This document shows positions 53,404 to 64,000 of a stretch of DNA of 64,000 bases, in pieces. The first letter of the stretch is position 1, and each line of letters begins with the position of its first letter. The stretch spans positions 60,160,974-60,224,973 of the forward strand of contig CM054061.1 in the NCBI GenBank assembly GCA_028641055.1, written 5' to 3'. Position numbers and translations under genes: made by a program. The notes beneath the pieces were generated by a model. The model saw only the letters and a program-made list of their open reading frames with translations. It made no database searches and was not told the DNA's origin. The stretch is from Alopecurus myosuroides (Eukaryota > Streptophyta > Magnoliopsida > Poales > Poaceae).

Positions 53404-54471
53404 CTAGTCGTCCTCGTCGTCGGAGAGGCAGTGGTAGGGGGGCGGCTGCCACAGGTGGGCAGGCGGCGCCTGGGCCGGGGGTGCAGGCATCGGGGGCATC
53501 GGAGGCGGGTACGGCGGTGGCGGGGGCAGCACCTCCTGCGGCGGCGGCGGCGGAGGGGGCAGGTCCTCCTCCTGCTCCGGCGACCCCGGCGCCCAAACGC
53601 CGCCGGTCCAGGCCCAGGTCATGCCGTACTCCAGGCCTGGTGGGAGCGGCTGCGGCTCCGGCTGGTCCTCGGACGCCTCCAGCTCGGCGTTCATCACCTG
53701 CCACCAGGGGGCAGCAGGCTCGTTAGGGGGTGGCGGCGGCGGCGGCATGGCGGCGGCTTCGGCGGCGGCGGCGGCCACGACCCGCTCCCACCGCTTGATT
53801 TCGTCGTCGACGAGGGAGCGGCGGGAGCGCTCGCAGGCCTCCTCCATGGCGGCCCGGAGCTCGGGGTCCTCCTCCCCGGAGAAGTCCTCCGGCTCGTCCA
53901 CGAGGAGCCATAGCTCCCTCTCCCGGCCGGGCGCTGGCGGGGGGTAGTCGTCCACGTTGGCCTCGTGGGGGGCGGGGATGAAGGAGCGGCGGCGCAGCTC
54001 GTGCTCCTGCTCGAGCCAGGCGGCCCAGTAGGGGGAGCTGCGCGCGTACGCGCGCTCCCTGCGGACGGGGGCCGGCAGGAGCTCGCGCCGGCGGTCGACC
54101 TCCTCAAGCAGCGCCTGGCCGGTCGGGACCGGCGGCACAGGGATCCGCTGGGGGTTCAGGTGCCAGCCGTCCGGGAGGTGGACGTCGGCATAGAACACCG
54201 GAGTGGCATTGTTCCAGTGCCACTCGGCCTCGTCCACCCGGACGTACCGGCGAAACCTCTTGCCCTTGGGCGCGGCGCTGGGCGGCGGGCGTGCAGCCGG
54301 TGGTGGCGCGGGGACGCGCGGCACCCCGCCGAGGCGGACACCTCCAGGGCCGTAGCCGAAGGCCTCCGCCGGCGGTGGTGGGACGCGGCCGGCGCCGCTC
54401 GAGGAGCCGCCTTCATTCCTGGGGCGCTTGCCGGAGCCGCTGCCGGAGCCGCTGCCGAACCAGCGGGACAT
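53404..54471 (-). CDS. GW-PVPP type passenger protein of element D
   Basis: Open single-exon gene, 355 aa. The start is MSRWFGSGSG at 54471 rather than 54609, because a TATA-like TTTTTAAAGG stands at about 54538-54547 and would fall within the longer frame. It starts with a Gly/Ser run and a basic KRPRN stretch. The core (residues 90-190) has EWHWNNATPVFY, DGWHLNPQRIPVPPVPTGQ, Leu/Arg-rich helices and SPYWAAWLEQEHELRRR. It then has an acidic part (DEPEDFSGEEDPELRAAMEEA), an Ala/Pro-rich end and DDEDD. P-GW-L-PVPP-P-G, a following RR, W-A-aromatic and E-L-R match the smaller passengers of A and C. High GC third positions give several false antisense frames. Function unknown. Confidence 0.75.
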   Translation of the reverse strand: MSRWFGSGSGSGSGKRPRNEGGSSSGAGRVPPPPAEAFGYGPGGVRLGGVPRVPAPPPAARPPPSAAPKGKRFRRYVRVDEAEWHWNNATPVFYADVHLPDGWHLNPQRIPVPPVPTGQALLEEVDRRRELLPAPVRRERAYARSSPYWAAWLEQEHELRRRSFIPAPHEANVDDYPPPAPGRERELWLLVDEPEDFSGEEDPELRAAMEEACERSRRSLVDDEIKRWERVVAAAAAEAAAMPPPPPPPNEPAAPWWQVMNAELEASEDQPEPQPLPPGLEYGMTWAWTGGVWAPGSPEQEEDLPPPPPPPQEVLPPPPPYPPPMPPMPAPPAQAPPAHLWQPPPYHCLSDDEDD

Positions 54472-54959
54472 GGTGGCTATGGTTGGTCTGCCTTGGGCGC
54501 GGCCGGGGTGAATGGGTTGTACGGGCGGCGGGGGGCCTTTAAAAAGGACCCGGGGTGGGCTGGCATGCCAACCGGCGGCCTGGACGTGGCGGCGGTTGCA
54601 GGCGGCCATGAATGCGCGTGGGGAAGTGGGGGCGCGGGAAGCCGAGGCGGGGCGGGAAGACGAGGCGACTGGCGCTTTGACCGTCCTGTAGTCTTAATTT
54701 AAGGGACCAGGCGAGCCAGCCAACGGCCGCTGGCCAGTGGCCCCTACGAACCAGTTGACTGACCACGCTGGCCAGTGGGCCCTTCGAACCGTTGACTGAC
54801 CATAATAAAAGACGCGGGCCAGTGGGCCCTTTCGACAAAAAAATGTGACCAGTGGGCTTAATAAAAAACGTGGGCCTGGACGCGGTTGGGGAAGTGGAGG
54901 CCGGCTCGGGATTGGGAGACAGGAGCCCAAAAGATCGGGCTCGGGATTGTATATATTTT

Positions 54960-55171
54960 TTTGTCAAAAAAGTATCCATCCCGGTCCCTTGAACGAACCG
55001 GGACGAACTCCCTGGCCCAGGTTCGCCACGTGCCCTATCCTTACCATCCCGGGTCCTGGCACAACCGGGACCAATGGGACGTGCCATTTGTCCCGGCCAG
55101 CCCATCCCGGTTGCACAACCGGGACAACTGGCCCTTACGACCCGGGACAAAAGGCCCTGTTTCCACTAGTG
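54960..55171. repeat. Right subterminal region and terminus of D
   Basis: Units ATCCCGGTCCCTTGAACGAAC/CGGGACGAAC, CCCGGGTCCTGGCACAACCG and CCCGGTTGCACAACCGGGAC, ending TGTTTCCACTAGTG, then ATA. Similar in order to the right end of C. Confidence 0.9.
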
Positions 55172-56147
55172 ATATAAACTAGTGATATCCTATCCTATCC
55201 TTTATCCTTGCCAAAAGTGAAAAAAAATATGAAGATTTATTTGATACATGTCCTTTGCAATATGTCGTTCTATCTAGTGGAGAAAGGACCCAGATCTTTA
55301 CATGCACTTCTCAAGTACTGACTGCCGGTTCAGATTCTCTACTTGACTGAAATTATTGTAAGTTTTTTAGCCAAATGTAGGATCTCATTCTCATCATCAG
55401 CTGTGTGTGGTCACAGTTTGAGCTTGACTGGAGAACCACAATTGCAAATGACAGGTTACCATTTTCATTTTATGCTTGAAGCTTTTCCACCATGGCAAAT
55501 AAATGCCTCTTGTGAAGTGTAAGGAGCAGCATTCGGCTAGGAGATTGTTTACGGTGGTGGATCTTCACAGACAAAGCTATTTCAGTGTAGGCATGTGGCC
55601 CGGCCAGACTCAACTGAGCATGCTTCTGTACAGGAGAACTACGGCTAAAGGACGGGGGAGAGAGTTCTTTGACAGGTCCTATGGGGAAATTGGAGACAAT
55701 GTAGTATCACAGTTCAGAGTCTCTTCTCGTAGACATTTTATATAAGAACTACGAATCATTGAGCTCTTAAATGTGAATTATTGCCACAACTAGAGCTGTG
55801 AGGAGTACAGCGAAAAAATGCAGACGATCAAAAGGTGGGCACCAAATCATTACTCCCATAAGGGAAGTTAATATAAAGCAGCCGAAGAGCAGCGATCCCA
55901 TGTTATTCAAACTATACGAGAGCACTTATTTGCTCGGCACCATTTTGTGGTTACCCATGTCATATGGGCACATACCAAAGAAACTAGGGGCTTGTTATAG
56001 GATTAGGAGATATCAAGAATGATACCTTCACTAACGGGTAAGAAGTACCTAGTTAGTGTGATGCTGAGATGGGCAGCATGCCTTAGTCCACTCGTTGCAC
56101 GCGATTCACTCGTGGAACCGCACGCCAGAGCGCGCACCGACTACTAG
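55172..56147. other. Intergenic, degenerate repeat
   Basis: No gene recognised. 55820-56037 is a diverged direct copy of 57700-57876 (shared GGTGGGNACCAAAT, GTTAATATAAAG, ATCAAGAATGA). Confidence 0.5.
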
Positions 56148-56340
56148 GCGATGGAGGCCCTCCCCCGGACCGTGCCACCAGAATTAGTGAAGACAGTAGC
56201 CTCGAAAGAAATGGTGAAGGAAGCCCTAGCACATTGTCAACACGATGTGGTTTGGGGTCACATGAGGTCAAGGCCACAACGCTGCGAAAGCAGTATAAGG
56301 TGATCAGGTATGGCTCCGGTGAGTCAATTGACCGAAACCC
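56148..56340 (+). pseudogene. Copia-type gag fragment
   Basis: PRTVPPELVKTVASKEMVKEA matches the gag helix region of plant Copia elements (VP.E....A.K...EAW). After a frame change, EVKATTLRKQYKVIRYGSGESI matches the next conserved segment (LR..Y......GES). There are no LTRs or other domains nearby. It is a dead remnant. Confidence 0.55.
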
Positions 56341-56449
56341 CATCACTTTTGCGAGGGATGCGAGTGTCCTCGTTGTGTATCGGAGTACTGTACCACTAAG
56401 CACAGCCAAAATTTTGGCGTCGGTTCCTCTAGCTCTAGGACCTAATTAG

Positions 56450-58074
56450 AAGCTACGGTGTTATGTTATATGCACTGATTCACTGTTCACAACTCCGGGA
56501 AGTTAATCACGGGCGGAGACAGGCCCCAAGCCACCCTGGCCGTGGCTCTGGGTGTGAAGTCTAAATTCTTTAAGCACTGTTCATTACTGTAACATTTTCA
56601 ACACTGCTTGCCACTGATTCGACAGGTTTTTGCTGGGGCGCGGCCAGTGTTCAGCATTTCGATTCGACAGGTTTTTTGCTGGGGCATTGCATCAAGAAAT
56701 CCCACTGCACATACAACAAGCGCGCGCACACATGCACTTGCATATACAGATAGAAAAAATGCAGTTTAAGACCTAATCCAGAAGCATTTGGCTCTTGATC
56801 ATGCTAACCTAATAACCATGTCATTTATCCGAGAGAGCAATGAGCTAGAGGAAGAAATGCATGCCTCAGATTTTACTGGTCTGTACTCCCACCTAAGTAG
56901 CTGCCGATGCGCGAGTTAACACTTAACAACAAGGAGGTCAATGGAATTACACGGGAAAAACACAAAAAGCTACTGCCTTGTACATATAAAGATCAAGTGC
57001 AAATGTAACTTGTACTTGTCTGGTCTAAAGTCCTTGTATCCTTGACATTGTTTAAAATTCAAGTGTTGTGATTCTCGCACTTGATGGAATTGTATAAGCA
57101 CAAGGACCAGCTATGGTATTGTCATCTATGGTGGCTGCAACTCTGATAAGCAGTACAGTTAGTAGAGGCAAGGTGACTAGGTGAGCACTCTGTGTATCAG
57201 TGGAAATAACGAACCACACCTACGTGGGTGTACAGTATGAGCACGTCGTTGTACCGCTGCTTGTCTAGCAGAATGTAAAAGGAGGTTGCAATGTAGAAGC
57301 AGCCACTTCCGGAAGAAAACAAAACGGTACACACCATGAAGGGTGTTGAACAAAGCTCCATCGTCCTCCCCTGTTTTACTTTGTTTTTTCCATCTCTGAA
57401 TATTTTCTTCTCTATTTTACTCTGTTTTTCATCTCTGTATATTTCCTGCTTCAGATTGAGGCCGGTGAGGGGAGAGTAGCTACGGGCTGCGCCCACTGTG
57501 CGATACTGAGGCTAGCGTAGCGCCTCGTGTCATCTATATACTTCCAGTGCACTTATTAATCCATACAGAAACTGGGTACTGTACTTGGTGAAAATTGAAG
57601 ACGGTTTAGTGTCATGGGTCACAAGCATAATGAGTTTCACCTTCCCTTCTCCTGGAAATTTTTTGTGGGAAGTAGTAGGAATGAATGAATGTAGTGCAAT
57701 ATCAAATGCAGAAAATCCGAAGGTGGGTACCAAATTAAGTGCCACCATTAGTATGACAAAAGAAGGTAATATAAAGCCAGCCCAAGAGCAGCCATGTTGT
57801 TATGCACACCATACTACTTACCAGGAAACATTAGGATTATGAGGCATCAAGAATGACACCCTCACTAAGGTTCTCCGTCACGTTCAGAATGCTCGAGTAA
57901 CGGGTCCTCCTCCCGCCGATGCAGTCTGTGTCTTTGAGCTTGGTCGTGTGGAATCGTCTATTTGGACCGATCCAGACTCATTTCTGCTCAGTTTCTTTGG
58001 CTGCGTGCTCTGCCGGCAGGAGTTCACACGACAGATGTTTGTTCCTTGTACCTTCCAAATGGAACGGTACGGGC
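56450..58074. other. Intergenic, unassigned
   Basis: No gene or complete repeat recognised apart from the diverged repeat at 57700-57876. 57880-58074 looks gene-like in composition but has no recognisable domain. Confidence 0.4.
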
Positions 58075-58081
58075 ATCTTAG
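58075..58081. repeat. LINE target site duplication (3' side)
   Basis: ATCTTAG next to the poly(T); the same seven bases at 60761-60767. Confidence 0.7.
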
Positions 58082-60760
58082 TTTTTTTTTTTTTTTTCTT
58101 GAAATGGAAACCCAGCCTCTGCATCGCAATGATGCACACGGCTTTTTATTAAAGCAATATCTCAAGTTTTACATAATACGAACGAAAGAAACCAAAGCAG
58201 CTGACATCCAAATCAGCGACCTACTAATGTGGCTACAAAGATCAACCATCTAAAAAAGCCAACACTAGTCTGGAGCCCATTGTAATCTCCGATCATGCAA
58301 CCATCCATCCTGGTTGAAGATAGCCCGTACGACCGCCATCAGTCGAGTACATCCGGCATCCGATCGTCCACGTTGGTCGACTGGTAGGAGGAGTGACCAC
58401 GAGTGTATCCAGTGCGTCGCCCGATAAACCACCTGCAAAAAATTATGGACCATCACATTGTTAAAGATAATATCGTTTCGGCAATTCCAAATTGCCCATA
58501 AAAAAGCACATACACCTATGCGTATACTAGCTTTAGTCGACTTATCCACCCCATTTAACCATGTCCCAAACATATGATCAATGCTATGTGGTGGTGTAAT
58601 GCTAAAAGTGAAATGAACCAGCATCCAAATCTTTTTAGCGAAGATGCACGAAACAAACAGGTGATTAACTGTCTCATCAGAACCACAAAACACACACTTT
58701 TTACACCCAATCCATCGTTTCTTTAATAAATTATCTTTTGTTAGAATTTCATTACGGTACAAAAACCACATAAAGATTTTTATCTTCAAAGGCACTTTTA
58801 ATTTCCACAGGTAAGTATGCAAAAATCTCGTATTGCCATTCATGAGCTCCTCATAATAGGATTTCACTGAAAAACAACCCGAAGTTGTCAACTTCCAAGA
58901 AAAGGAGTCCTGCTCCTCCGTTAGAGAAACTGCTATCAATTTCTCCACCATATGTAGCCAGTTAATCCAATTATTCCCAGACAAGGATCTCCTAAATGTA
59001 ATATTGAGATGTTGTTGACCCAGAACATCACCAACCAGGACATTTTTATTACGCACAATATTATACAACATAGGATACTGCAGAGCTAATGGTCTACCCG
59101 CCAACCACGGGTCTTCCCAAAACCTGATACCCAGACCATTCCCAACCGAGCAATCAACATGCTTAAAGAAATCAGATTTAACACTTATAATTCCTTTCCA
59201 GAAAGGTGAGTCCATGGGTTTTACCTCTACCTGCATAAGAGGTTTTCCCATGATGTATTTATTGTGCAGTAATTCATGCCAAATACCTTCCTCAGTTAAG
59301 AGTTTAAAAAGCCACTTGCTTAGAAGGCATCTATTCTTAATGTCTAAACACTCAATCCCCAAGCCACCTTGGTCTTTTGGGCGACAGACAATATTCCACT
59401 TGGTCAACCTATACTTCTTTTTTGTTAGATTAGACTGCCAGAAGAAGCGAGATCTATAGAAATCCAATCTTTTTCTAACCCCAACGGGAATCACAAAAAA
59501 AGATAAGAGAAACATCGGTAAGCTTGACAAAACTGAGTTTATAAGAATTAAGCGATCTCCATAAGATAACAATTTTCCTATCCAAGAACTCAATTTGCTT
59601 TCAAACCTATCTTCCACCGGTTTTCACTCTCTATTGAGCAGCTTTCGATGGTGAATGGGGATACCAAGGTATTTAAAGGGTAGAGCACCAATCTCACATC
59701 CGAAAATACCTCTATACTGATCCTCATAATCAGCAGCTTTCCCAAAACAAAATATCTCACTCTTGTGGAAATTAATTTTAAGCCCTGACAATTGCTCAAA
59801 GATGGACAGAATTAACTTCATATTAACTGCCTTTCCTAAATCATGTTCCATGAATAATATAGTATCGTCAGCGTACTGAAGTATCGATACCCCACCTTCC
59901 ACAAGATGTGGGATCAAACCTCCCACCTGACCTATTTCTTTGGCTCTCTCAATTAGGAGAGAAAGCATATCCGCCACCAGGTTAAACAAAATCGGAGATA
60001 ACGGATCCCCCTGTCTTAACCCTTTTAAGGTTTGAAAGTAATGACCAATGTCATCATTCACACGAATACCCACACTACCCCCTTGCACAAAGTTCGCCAT
60101 CCAGTCACACCATCTGGGATCGAAACCTTTCATGCGTAGAGTCTGTTGTAGGAACTTCCAATTCACTTTATCATATGCTTTCTCAAAATCAATTTTGAAC
60201 AACACCCCATCCATTTTCTTCCTCTTAAGTTCATGAATTGTTTCATGTAGGACAACCACCCCCTCTAAGATATTCCTTCCTGGAAGAAACGCAGACTGAG
60301 AGGGGCGGATAACCCTCTGCGCAATAGAGGTTACCCTATTTGTTCCTACCTTTGTAAATATTTTAAAACTCACATTCAACAGACAAATAGGCCTATATTG
60401 CTCAATCTTACATGCATCTTCCTTCTTAGGAAGTAGGATGATCGTTCCAAAGTTCAACTTGAACAGGTCTAGATCACCCTCATGCAACTGAGCAAACATT
60501 GCCATCAAGTCATTTTTAATAACCTCCCAAAAAAACTTGTAGAACTCAGCTGGAAATCCATCAGGCCCAGGGGCTTTATTAGACTCCATTTGAGAGATGG
60601 CATCACGAATTTCCTTTTCAGTAAAAGGCTGTGTGAGCAACGAATTCTCCTCATCAGTTACCCGAGTAATACCATCAAGTCTCGTCTTATCTAACGAGAC
60701 ATTGGATGGTTCTGGCGCCCCAAACAAATTTTTATAGTATTCCGAAATGTAAGCTTTTAG
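58082..60760 (-). mobile_element. 5'-truncated L1-type LINE
   Basis: Poly(A) tail seen as 16 T at 58082-58097, body to 60760, and a probable 7-bp TSD ATCTTAG on both sides. It starts inside ORF2 in the reverse-transcriptase domain, so endonuclease and ORF1 are missing, as is usual for truncated reverse transcription. Confidence 0.85.
58265..60757 (-). pseudogene. LINE ORF2: reverse transcriptase and zf-RVT, one stop codon
   Basis: Open from the truncation point (KAYISEYYKNLFGAP). RT landmarks in order: ISQMESNKAPGPDGFPAEFY, YRPICLLNVSFKIFTKV, KKMDGVLFKIDFEKAYDKVNW, LRQGDPLSPILFNLVADML, and the active-site QYADDTILF. The zf-RVT domain follows (WKLTTSGCFSVKSYYEELM, CKKCVFCGSDETVNHLFVSC). The only break is TGA at 59624-59626 between RT and the connection domain, where relatives have Trp (NREWKP), so TGG to TGA. 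The frame is the same on both sides. The end at 58265 is a natural-looking stop followed by a 165-bp 3' UTR. Confidence 0.9.
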
Positions 60761-60767
60761 ATCTTAG

Positions 60768-61575
60768 TTTCTTTCTTACCGTATCTGACTAGCTCAAGTA
60801 TGCCTACATTTTATCTAAAAAAATAAGTATGAATACACTGATAGTCATGGCTTGGTGATGACCCGATGCATGCTTGCATCATACGTGACTTTAGCTTAGT
60901 ACCATTTGCTTATACAATTAAGGAGTGACTAGTACATGTCTCACGTGTGTATTCTACAATTTGTGTATACGTTTCTTCTTGGTGACCTTCCAAGTTGATA
61001 ACCTTGTGGCTCGGATGTGTCATATAACTAGAAATACCCTACGGATAAATTACAGTTACTATTGTAACAAAAATAATATTAACTAGAGCCATGTTTTGGC
61101 AGTCATGAGAAGATTTTTTTTGTTAATTGAAAGTGCCCGTAGAAATTGTTACTATATGTCAGACTACTTGGAACGAAATTTATCATCGTGAAGCAAATCA
61201 TAACTATAAGGAAAACAAAAATTTATACCAAGTAAAACTATTTTTAAGCTCACGTGAACGAAAAAAAAAACATCACTTCTAGCGAGAATCGAACCAAATG
61301 GAACACGATTTTTATTTGTAAAAGAAATCCGTAAGCGGAACAATAGTGTGGACCATAATCCTAGAGCAGTGGAACAATAACCAACAAAAATCGGTAAGCG
61401 GAACAACAACTTGGACAACAATTTTAGATCAGTGGAAAAATCAGAACTACTAGTGCAACACAATTATAGGCTTAGTAGAATCAAAATTTCAGAGCTGGTA
61501 TAACACATCCCAACTATAAAAAGAAAAACCAGTTCACAAAAGCTCATGTGGAACAAAATTTTAGCGTTCCAGGAA
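60768..61575. other. Intergenic, AT-rich; periodic GGAACAA phrases
   Basis: No gene. From about 61280, phrases such as GTAAGCGGAACAA and AGTGGAACAATA recur every 30-60 bp and run on into the inverted-repeat arm. Confidence 0.5.
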
Positions 61576-61862
61576 CTATAACCCGCCTCCGCAAGGAACA
61601 TCAAAATTAGAATAAAGAGAACAAAAACACAAAACAGCTGGAGCAAAAAAATAGTGTGAAAGGAACAAGTAGAATACATGGGATAAAAATGTAGGGACCG
61701 TGGAATAAATTATGAGTGTAAAGCGAAAAAGACTAAGTGAAATAAAATTCTGGCATCCACAAAAAATAAACATGAAAACGGGAGGAACAAAAATATGAGC
61801 AAAGTGGAACACGTTTAGAACTCGTGGAACAAAACACAGAAAAGAACGTAAGAAAAAAAAAA
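61576..61862 (-). repeat. Left arm of 290-bp inverted repeat
   Basis: Outer end CTATAACCCGCCTCCGCAAG; complementary to 62707-62994 at about 95% by eye. Open frames here are identical in both arms and are not genes. Confidence 0.9.
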
Positions 61863-62706
61863 TAAGTCAGCCACCCATGGCATGGTTGACGGCAACAAAC
61901 CTTGTGGTTGTGGGTAAACATTCGCTCATATAATTTTATGCGGTGTTACTGAAATCTAATGTATTTTAATCATCGCCAATGTGAAATTTCGTCACACTTC
62001 ATAGAACAATCTTACTTAAAATGTACTTAAGCAGTCCACCAAAACGTCCCAATAGAGACAGGTGGATATTTAGACAGCTCCGTGAAAGGGAATAGTTCTA
62101 TAAACTTTTTTGATGTATAATTAAAAATAAAGATAAAGATGATTGTGTTAACAAGATAAGGAAAAAAAAGAAAGGAAAAAACATAAATTCATATTGGCAC
62201 CCGAGCTCATATGCTCCTATTATAGTACAAAATTCAAAACAATAGAGCAACTATAACAAATCTAAAAAAAATATTAGGAACAAACGTATACAAGTTTTAT
62301 ACTTACATGCAAATGTTCGCGCTATTTGTGGTGCTTTGGACAAAATAAATGTCCATCATAAGATTTAAAATTTTCTTTTAGAGCACCAAATGTGTCTCTT
62401 TTTTTTCACACAACTTCTCAGGTGTCAGTTCTCTACGAAAATTAACACATCTATATAATACTTGTATAATTTTGCTCCTAAATGTTTTCAGAATTTTTTG
62501 AAGTGTTTTTTTTTTCGTAATGTGAAAGGGACATATGATCAAAACGCCTTCCCAAGGGAAAAATTACGTTGATCTCCCCGGCTTCTTTCACACTAAATAA
62601 GTGAAAGGAGCACAATAATGGTATAATTTTTGGACAATGTACAACAATTAAGCACACTACTTCATGCTATCAGATAAGACAGTATTTTTATGAAGTGTCA
62701 CAGAAT
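61863..62706. other. Spacer of the inverted repeat
   Basis: 844 bp, AT-rich, no recognisable gene. Confidence 0.5.
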
Positions 62707-62994
62707 CTTTTTTTTTCTTACGTTCTTTTCTGTGTTTTGTTCCACGAGTTCTAAACGTGTTCCACTTTGCTCATATTTTTGTTCCTCCCATTTTCATGTT
62801 TATTTTTTGTGGATGCCAGAATTTTATTTCATTTAGTCTTTTTCGCTTTACACTCATAATTTATTCTACGGTCCCTACATTTTTATCCCATGTATTCTAC
62901 TTGTTCCTTTCACACTATTTTTTTTGCTCCAGCCGTTTTGTGTTTTTGTTCTCTTTATTCTAATTTTGATGTTCCTTGCGGAGGCGGGTTATAG
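62707..62994 (+). repeat. Right arm of 290-bp inverted repeat
   Basis: Outer end CTTGCGGAGGCGGGTTATAG. No matching short duplication outside the two arms is seen, so it is not proved to be a transposon end. Confidence 0.9.
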
Positions 62995-63249
62995 AACAAT
63001 GTCTGTTCTTAAAAAAAATGTCCTACATGGAACATCTAAAATTACATGGACAATAACAGTAACCTATACATTCGAACGAGTTCAAGTTAGCCACGGGATA
63101 GCAATGACTATACCAAGGTGGATAACTATACCAAAATTGCCCTATACAAAACATTAAAATAACATATATGTTCACAACAAATGGTTTGCAACTACTTAAA
63201 CATAAATAATACTCTGGAAATAACCTAATCTTGACAATGCATGATCTAA

Positions 63250-63745
63250 TAATAACAATAACAATTACCCTAGTTCATCGGCATGATGGCTGGTCACACA
63301 AAACAGGAATACCTTCCACCTGAGTACGTCATCTTCCTTCGGTATAGCAGGTTCCGAGGCTGTTGCACCGTCCGCGGATCGACGTGACATGCGCCCTCCC
63401 GCAACAGGTCTAGTCATAGAGGAGGTAAAAAATGACTGAATGCACCCAGTTACTACAAGTGTAGGTGGGCTCCTTCCTCGTTTTCACCTCCGGGGCCAAC
63501 TCCAACCCGGAGCGATGAGATCTTGCCGAGAGGAGCGAAGGACGAGGTCGATCCACCGTGCTTTCATACGGCGGATACCCTATCTTGACTTGGAATATGA
63601 AGCGGGTAGAGATGGGGTGGTAGGGAGAGAGTAAGTTCAACGCGAGCGCCTCTGCCTCCATCCCATGTACACAGATGGCGAGTGGAGGGAGAGAGACTGA
63701 GTGGTACTGTTTCGCTGAGTGTAACGTGGACTATTTATAAGGCCG
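63250..63745 (-). other. Possible gene 5' end on the minus strand
   Basis: Minus strand has CCTTATAAATAGTCC at about 63731-63745, a pyrimidine-rich leader, and ATG at 63661 opening about 60 codons (MEAEALALNLLSPYHPISTR) to a donor-like GAGGTGAAAA near 63480. An acceptor-like CCTCCTCTATGACTAG near 63411 precedes a further protein-like stretch (RMSRRSADGATASEPAIPKE). Exon phases do not fit cleanly. No domain is recognised. It could be a small gene, a gene fragment or a transposon leader. Confidence 0.3.
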
Positions 63746-64000
63746 TGGACCATTACAAACGGGTCGAATAATACTCTGTGTGCATAGAGGAAGATAATGG
63801 AAATGGAGGCCAAAAGATATTTGAAATGGATGCCAAAATAGTTTAACTAAAAATATTAAAATGGGAAACATAAAAATAGCCAAACCATCCGAAATGGACA
63901 TTAAAAATTGCAAAAAGATCACACCACACAAAATATGAAACCTCGGGACTTTCTTGACCCTCCTCCCATGGCTAGTGTTGGGGTGTGCCACTCGGCGTCT

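Larger units (their letters stand above)
46792..55171 (+). mobile_element. CACTA element D (8.4 kb) with captured DRM gene fragment
   Basis: Termini CACTAGTGGAAACA at 46792 and the complement ending at 55171, TSD ATA (46789-46791 and 55172-55174). It contains TNP2 (47340-50642, two frameshifts), DRM methyltransferase pieces (51055-51232, 51646-52540), an internal promoter array (53003-53095) with no gene behind it, and a minus-strand passenger gene (53404-54471). The same terminal 14 bp and near-identical first 60 bp occur in element C. Confidence 0.96.

Noticed and set aside
53431..54702. Several long plus-strand frames over the D passenger gene
   Set aside because: High GC third positions on the minus-strand gene leave antisense frames open; only the minus frame has family similarity and a TATA box.
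61576..62994. A Mutator element
   Set aside because: Long arms fit, but outer ends are not typical and no 9-bp TSD is found; left as inverted repeat.
1..64000. tRNA, rRNA, riboswitch or bacterial-type operons
   Set aside because: None seen; introns, MITEs and LTR elements show plant nuclear DNA.

Overview
This window is plant nuclear repeat DNA, almost certainly from a large-genome grass (Pooideae, probably Triticeae or a close relative). The evidence is stacked CACTA (En/Spm) elements with grass-type TNP2, TnpA and Ulp1-like genes, palindromic subterminal repeats of the type TTTAGTCCCGGTTGG/CCAACCGGGACTAAA, a Gypsy element with 4.5-kb LTRs, a Copia element, LINEs and Tourist-type MITEs. No host single-copy gene, rRNA, tRNA or CRISPR array is recognised. 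Species is inferred from repeat type only.

Layout. Element A is a CACTA element that enters from the left and ends at 39011, where it sits inside an old LINE. It carries a TNP2 transposase gene, a broken AP2/ERF-domain gene, a short passenger gene (here called the GW-PVPP family) and a broken TnpA-Ulp1 gene. A has been invaded three times. (1) Element B, a 23-kb CACTA on the minus strand (589-23651, 3-bp TSD TAA), split A's transposase. B was itself split by a 10.1-kb LTR retrotransposon (10924-21056, TSD CAGGA, LTRs nearly identical). (2) A 375-bp MITE landed in a TA microsatellite in a TnpA-Ulp1 intron. (3) Element C (32767-38947), a deleted CACTA with its own AP2 and GW-PVPP genes and a hairpin MITE, landed in A's right subterminal region.

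From 39012 rightwards: a LINE fragment, a Copia element on the minus strand (39774-44888, TSD CAGGT), a small Tourist-like MITE, a LINE 3' end, then element D (46792-55171, TSD ATA). D is a CACTA of the same terminal family as C. It carries a TNP2 gene with two frameshifts, a captured fragment of a DRM-type DNA methyltransferase gene with one duplicated piece, and a third GW-PVPP-type passenger gene. D has lost TnpA. After D come degenerate retroelement pieces, a 5'-truncated LINE (58082-60760), a 290-bp-arm inverted repeat (61576-62994) and a possible gene start on the minus strand near the right edge.

How it works together. A and B share one plan: TNP2 gene, internal repeat array, TnpA-Ulp1 gene. 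In A, C and D almost every gene starts just downstream of one or more copies of the element's own subterminal palindrome followed closely by a TATA box. This suggests that the transposon's binding sites double as its promoters. The most notable cargo is the DRM fragment, the AP2/ERF gene and the GW-PVPP passenger family shared by three elements.
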